56,324 nt of DNA, from positions 1 through 56,324 of the forward strand of contig CALFPA010000034.1 of the NCBI GenBank assembly GCA_937919825.1, in the 5' to 3' direction. The DNA comes from an uncultured Spartobacteria bacterium (GTDB taxonomy: Bacteria > Verrucomicrobiota > Verrucomicrobiia > Chthoniobacterales > Terrimicrobiaceae). This document shows positions 53,154-56,324 of the stretch, one piece after another. The position numbers and the translations under genes were made by a program. Position 1 is the stretch's first letter. Each line of letters starts with the position of its first letter. The notes under the pieces are model-generated. The model was not told the DNA's origin, searched no databases, and saw nothing but the letters and a program-made list of their open reading frames with translations.

Positions 53154-54761
53154 TTAATTGAGCGTTCCATTGAGGGGGGTGAATTCGTAGCCCAGCGCCT
53201 TCAGGCCTTCGACCGTCTCGCGCAGGAATTGTGGGTCCAGATACCAGTGGAAATAAAATCCGGCCCAGCCATCGCGCACAACCTTGAGCGCTTTCGCACG
53301 CTGCAAGAGGTCGTTTGGCAGGCTCGGCGGCTGGATTTCATACCAACCCCACGGATCGATATAACCGATCGTCTCCGGGATGCGTTTCAGCCCGTAGGTG
53401 TCGCGGTAGATATAGGGCGAGTTCAACTCACTTGCTTGTGTGACGCTCTGCGAATCTTTGAAAAACAGAATGCTGCGGTCGCAGGCGAACGGGTAAATGC
53501 TGGCAAACGCCTTGTAGCCCTCGGGGGTCGAGAGGTAGTGGGGCGTGAGCCAACCCACCGGCGTGAACCCCGCATTGAGCAGGAGTTTTTTTCCACGGTT
53601 CACACGCTTCTTGGCATTCGCGATGGAGTTGCCCGGCAGCGGCCCGACCAGCGAGAGAAACCCGAACTCATCAGCCGTCACGCGGTAGAACTCGTAGTCG
53701 TCGCCGCTGTCTCCCGAGTAGGGATTCAACAACCCATCGATCTGATGCGTCGTTCCGTGCTGGAGAATCTGGCCGCCGAAGGTCGTCCAGCGCTTGACCT
53801 CTGCGGTGACAGGGCTGTTTTTGGTGACACGCACCGTTTCGGGAACGCCGTCGTTGTAGACCCCTGACCAGTCGCGGTATTCGGGAATCAGACTAATGGT
53901 GAACGGCACATCGAGCGCGTCGAGCGTGTTGCCGAGCGTCTTGAGCGTGGGCAAATCACTGACCGCCGCCACATCCTCGATGCGGAAATACGCGCGGCGC
54001 CTCTCCTCGTGGAAAATGCCCAGCATGTCGTGAAGCAAATCCTGAAAGGCCAGCGAGCGGTTTTCGAAGCTGGTCGAGATCATTGGCATGTCGGCGACGA
54101 ACCAGAAATTCCCGCTCTGCACCGCATACGGCCAGGACTTCCCTTCCTCGTCGAGGGCGGTGGCATGGATCTTCGCCTTCGCGGGATCGAGGATTTCCAG
54201 GCGGCTGAGGCCGAGATCGAATTGATCCTTCTGCAGTTTGGTTTCCTTATAGACGACGCTCGGATGCTTGGCTCCCGAATAGGACAGAAACCGAAAACCA
54301 TAACGCGCCTCGAAGGCCGGTTTGTAGGAGTAATCAGTAAGATTCCAAGCGTAGCGCCAGAGATTCACCCCGAGCCAAACGAACGGCCGCGTAGTGGCCT
54401 CCAAGTCTGTCTGGAAAATGCCGGGCAACGGCGTTTCGTTCCAGACCGACGCGAGGTAGAAAGTCGCATCGTGTCCTTGCAGATCTCCCGCGAGGTATTT
54501 TGAAAATGGCTTCCGGACCACCCGGGCCTCGAAATGCCCGAGCAGGTTCTGAAGTTTCGCCGAGTAGATTTCGCCGAGCCAGCCGTATTGGCCCTCATTG
54601 TCGTAAAGAACGAGAACCGATGGCCCGGCCGGAACCGTGTCGATGCCGCCCGCAGGGGGCGTGAGTAGCAGGACCGCCGCCAGAATCAGCGCGGTCAGGC
54701 AGCCGCATTGGATCCAGACGGTCGGGCTCCATCGTTTTCGTATTGGTGTTTGAATATTCAT
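53154..54761 (-). CDS. DUF2334 family polysaccharide deacetylase-like protein
   Basis: A 535-residue protein anchored by an N-terminal hydrophobic segment (TVWIQCGCLTALILAAVLLL, about 13-32). The C-terminal half (from about 240) resembles DUF2334: YFRIEDVAAVSDLPTLKTLG (Glu-Asp metal pair), FTISLIPEYRDWSGVYNDGV, and ILQHGTTHQ with H-G-x-x-H as in carbohydrate esterases. It probably acts on a cell-surface or extracellular polysaccharide. ATG 54761 is preferred; the frame extends to a TTG at 54782 within the leader hairpin loop. Translation may be controlled by that hairpin. It leads into glmS. Confidence 0.75.
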   Translation of the reverse strand: MNIQTPIRKRWSPTVWIQCGCLTALILAAVLLLTPPAGGIDTVPAGPSVLVLYDNEGQYGWLGEIYSAKLQNLLGHFEARVVRKPFSKYLAGDLQGHDATFYLASVWNETPLPGIFQTDLEATTRPFVWLGVNLWRYAWNLTDYSYKPAFEARYGFRFLSYSGAKHPSVVYKETKLQKDQFDLGLSRLEILDPAKAKIHATALDEEGKSWPYAVQSGNFWFVADMPMISTSFENRSLAFQDLLHDMLGIFHEERRRAYFRIEDVAAVSDLPTLKTLGNTLDALDVPFTISLIPEYRDWSGVYNDGVPETVRVTKNSPVTAEVKRWTTFGGQILQHGTTHQIDGLLNPYSGDSGDDYEFYRVTADEFGFLSLVGPLPGNSIANAKKRVNRGKKLLLNAGFTPVGWLTPHYLSTPEGYKAFASIYPFACDRSILFFKDSQSVTQASELNSPYIYRDTYGLKRIPETIGYIDPWGWYEIQPPSLPNDLLQRAKALKVVRDGWAGFYFHWYLDPQFLRETVEGLKALGYEFTPLNGTLN

Positions 54762-54765
54762 ATTT

Positions 54766-54799
54766 TTTCCCTCTGCCCCCAATGTGGAGCAGAGGGAAA
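54766..54799 (-). promoter_or_regulatory. Hairpin enclosing the ribosome site of the DUF2334-glmS unit
   Basis: An 11-bp perfect stem (TTTCCCTCTGC / GCAGAGGGAAA) with a 12-base loop. On the minus strand the 3' arm contains AGAGGG, which sits 7 bases before the ATG at 54761 and is the only good Shine-Dalgarno candidate. Folding would hide it from the ribosome. The A-rich continuation argues against a terminator. Confidence 0.55.
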
Positions 54800-54839
54800 C
54801 CGCGCGCGATGGGGAGAACGCCCGACACGATCACAGGAG

Positions 54840-55625
54840 CTAAAGCGGGAGCAGGGTCTGCACCGCGTTGTCGATCACACCCGAGGAGATCGCATAGCGC
54901 GTGAGACTGGCGGTCTCGTGAATATGAAGTTTGTCCATCAGGTTCTGCCGGTGCTTTTCCACCGTCTTGATGCTGATCCCCAAATCTCCGGCGATTTGCT
55001 TGTTGGCAAAACCCTCGGCGATGAGTTGGAGCACCTCGATCTCGCGACTCGTAAGCTTCACAGCGGGTCGCGAGCCGTTTCCGATCGGCGTCTCGGCACC
55101 GATCTTCCGCATGCGGTGGGAAATCGACGGACTGAAAAATTTGCGACCTCCAACCACCTCTTGAATCGCGTGCAAGACGAGGTTGGAGGGCGAATCCTTC
55201 AGCAGGTAGGCGTCGAAATCCCCGAGCATCGTTTGGTTGATGAAGCTGTCATTTCCAAAGGCGCTCAAAAGCACGACACGCACGCCGGGAGCGGATTGGC
55301 GGATTTGGCGGGCCGCTTCCAAGCCGTTCATCCGGGGCATGCCGATATCCATCAGCATCACATCAGGCCGCTCGGCAATGGCCATTTCCACGGCCTTCCG
55401 GCCATTGTCCGCCTCGCCCACCACATGGATCGAGTCCTCCGCATCGAGCATGTTTCGCAGGGCCTCGCGGATGAAGGTGTGGTCATCCACGATGCCGATT
55501 GAGACTTTTTTGGAGGCAGGGGATTTAGGAGAGGCAGCAGGTTTTATCCGCGCGGCTGAAGGCTTGCCGGGTTTCACCGGACGAAGTTTTTCAGTGGGCC
55601 GCTTGGAGAGTTTGATTTTGGTCAT
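54840..55625 (-). CDS. NarL/FixJ-type response regulator
   Basis: A 261-residue two-component regulator. Residues 1-40 form an unusual Lys/Pro/Ala-rich extension. The receiver domain follows: acidic pair at 47-48 (GIVDDHTF), phospho-acceptor Asp93 (LMDIGMPRMNG), Ser121 (LLSAFG) and Lys143 (LLKDS). The C-terminal LuxR-type helix-turn-helix (about 190-245) reads LTSREIEVLQLIAEGFANKQ and IAGDLGISIKTVEKHRQNLM. No sensor kinase is adjacent, so it is an orphan here. The target genes are unknown. Confidence 0.92.
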   Translation of the reverse strand: MTKIKLSKRPTEKLRPVKPGKPSAARIKPAASPKSPASKKVSIGIVDDHTFIREALRNMLDAEDSIHVVGEADNGRKAVEMAIAERPDVMLMDIGMPRMNGLEAARQIRQSAPGVRVVLLSAFGNDSFINQTMLGDFDAYLLKDSPSNLVLHAIQEVVGGRKFFSPSISHRMRKIGAETPIGNGSRPAVKLTSREIEVLQLIAEGFANKQIAGDLGISIKTVEKHRQNLMDKLHIHETASLTRYAISSGVIDNAVQTLLPL

Positions 55626-55669
55626 GATTTTTATTTTAGGTTTTTTGGGTTGGGTTGAAAATCGTCGGT

Positions 55670-55714
55670 GCCCGCTGCCACACGGTAGGTAGAAACCCCA
55701 CCGGAATAGCGGGC
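55670..55714 (-). terminator. Stem-loop between the small gene and the response regulator
   Basis: A 7-bp inverted repeat AGCGGGC / GCCCGCT with smaller internal pairing lies just after the stop of the small gene at 55721 on the minus strand, followed shortly by ATTTT. It could be a weak terminator or the leader structure of the regulator. Confidence 0.35.
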
Positions 55715-55720
55715 GTCCGA

Positions 55721-55927
55721 CTATTCGGCTGGGGAAATTTGCTTGGCCTCGTTGGCTTTTTGGATTCGTGCCGCCACGGCGTTTCGCTCGATCGCGGCTA
55801 GGGTGCGGCCCTCGCTGCGGACCTTGCTGTTGACGGTTTTTCCGGCGTTCGTTCGCGCTCGATCTTCACGAGAGATGTGGGTGCGCGGGCTGGGTTCGAT
55901 GCCGGAGTTTTTGTTTTTGGTTTTCAT
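55721..55927 (-). CDS. Small basic protein, unknown
   Basis: A 68-residue, Lys/Arg/Glu-rich hydrophilic protein (MKTKNKNSGIEPSPRTH to RIQKANEAKQISPAE), likely helical in its second half. ATG 55927 is chosen; the frame extends to 56002 without a better start. No family is recognised. It lies upstream of the response regulator on the same strand. Confidence 0.45.
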   Translation of the reverse strand: MKTKNKNSGIEPSPRTHISREDRARTNAGKTVNSKVRSEGRTLAAIERNAVAARIQKANEAKQISPAE

Positions 55928-56034
55928 GAGTTGGATGCTTGAGCGCCGATAGACTCCAAAATCCACCCACCCAGCGCCACGGGGTGAAGACCCCGAAGAC
56001 ACACCCCCAAGAATCGCTTTGAGTCGAAGCGACT

Positions 56035-56324
56035 ATGAATCATCCCATCCTCGCAAAATTCTCCATCAGCTACACCGTCTTCCCGGACCACAACAAACGA
56101 GTGGATACCCACTACACCGACGATCCGGTGGAAGCGGAGATGTTCATTTCGCAGCTGCTCAAAACCGGCGCGCGGATTTTCGACATCAAGCACAACGGCG
56201 TGGATCTCGAATCGATCGCCTACGACCGCATGATCCGGATCGCATCCGAACGCCTCGCCGGGCGCTTGATCGGGGCTTCACTGAAAATCGACTACGCCGA
56301 GGTGCGGCACCGTTTCGGCCTCGC
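56035..56324 (+). CDS. Unknown protein, 3' end cut by window edge
   Basis: The frame from ATG 56035 stays open to the window edge (96 codons). It begins MNHPILAKFSISYTVFPDHN and contains DPVEAEMFISQLLKTGARIF and SIAYDRMIRIASERLAGRLI. The mix of a beta-rich start and a helical middle looks like a real soluble protein, but I do not recognise it. No clear ribosome site precedes it; two short hairpins (55980-55995 and 56014-56032) lie in the gap to the divergent small gene. Confidence 0.55.
   Translation, partial: MNHPILAKFSISYTVFPDHNKRVDTHYTDDPVEAEMFISQLLKTGARIFDIKHNGVDLESIAYDRMIRIASERLAGRLIGASLKIDYAEVRHRFGL

Overview
The window looks like a chromosomal segment of a flagellated, menaquinone-using Gram-negative bacterium, most likely a member of the Verrucomicrobiota. 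That assignment is an inference. It rests on a PEP-CTERM protein with autotransporter-type repeats, a clpS gene overlapping a DUF2017 gene, the start of a large hydrolase/glycosyltransferase-type protein, and high GC content; no rRNA or other marker gene is present. Coding density is high and many genes overlap by 4 bases (ATGA or GTGA).

Layout. Positions 1-7360 hold an L-fucose/L-arabinose isomerase family gene cut by the window edge, a headless PEP-CTERM repeat protein ending at a GCC-repeat tract, a polysaccharide deacetylase, a potC-potD-potB polyamine-type ABC transporter without its ATPase, and a small lipoprotein. Positions 7382-15622 hold a compact menaquinone operon on the minus strand (menF-menD-menH-menB-menA-menC-menE), with a divergent hotdog thioesterase that could supply the DHNA-CoA hydrolysis step. 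Both menD and menE carry a 25-codon, in-frame palindromic element, the most striking find of the window. Positions 15657-33300 hold an unknown gene and a 21-gene flagellar run (flgB, flgC, fliE to fliJ, a MotE-like gene, fliK, flgD, a short hook gene, fliL to fliR, flhB, flhA), which builds the rod, the MS/C ring, the export gate and ATPase, and the hook. It is closed by a strong terminator and preceded by sigma-54-like sites. No flagellin, cap, P/L-ring, stator or chemotaxis gene is in the window.

Positions 33323-41575 hold housekeeping genes: a possible UreF-fold protein, clpS, DUF2017, proC, a TPR protein, a D-Ala-D-Ala carboxypeptidase, a UvrD/Rep helicase, a truncated hydrolase/glycosyltransferase start, queA and an ADP-ribosylglycohydrolase. 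Positions 41613-43801 hold tRNA-Arg(ACG), a frameshifted esterase remnant, a DEAD-box RNA helicase and tRNA-Val(CAC).

Positions 44012-55927 form a long minus-strand block: a response regulator, a DUF2334 protein whose ribosome binding site lies in a perfect 11-bp hairpin, glmS, coaD, the membrane-arm half of complex I (nuoI-J-K-L-M-N without nuoA-H), and a Nudix hydrolase. A partial unknown gene enters from 56035 on the plus strand.

Functionally the window links quinone-based respiration (men genes and complex I) with flagellar assembly and cell-wall precursor and remodelling enzymes (glmS, the D-Ala-D-Ala carboxypeptidase and two deacetylase-like proteins).
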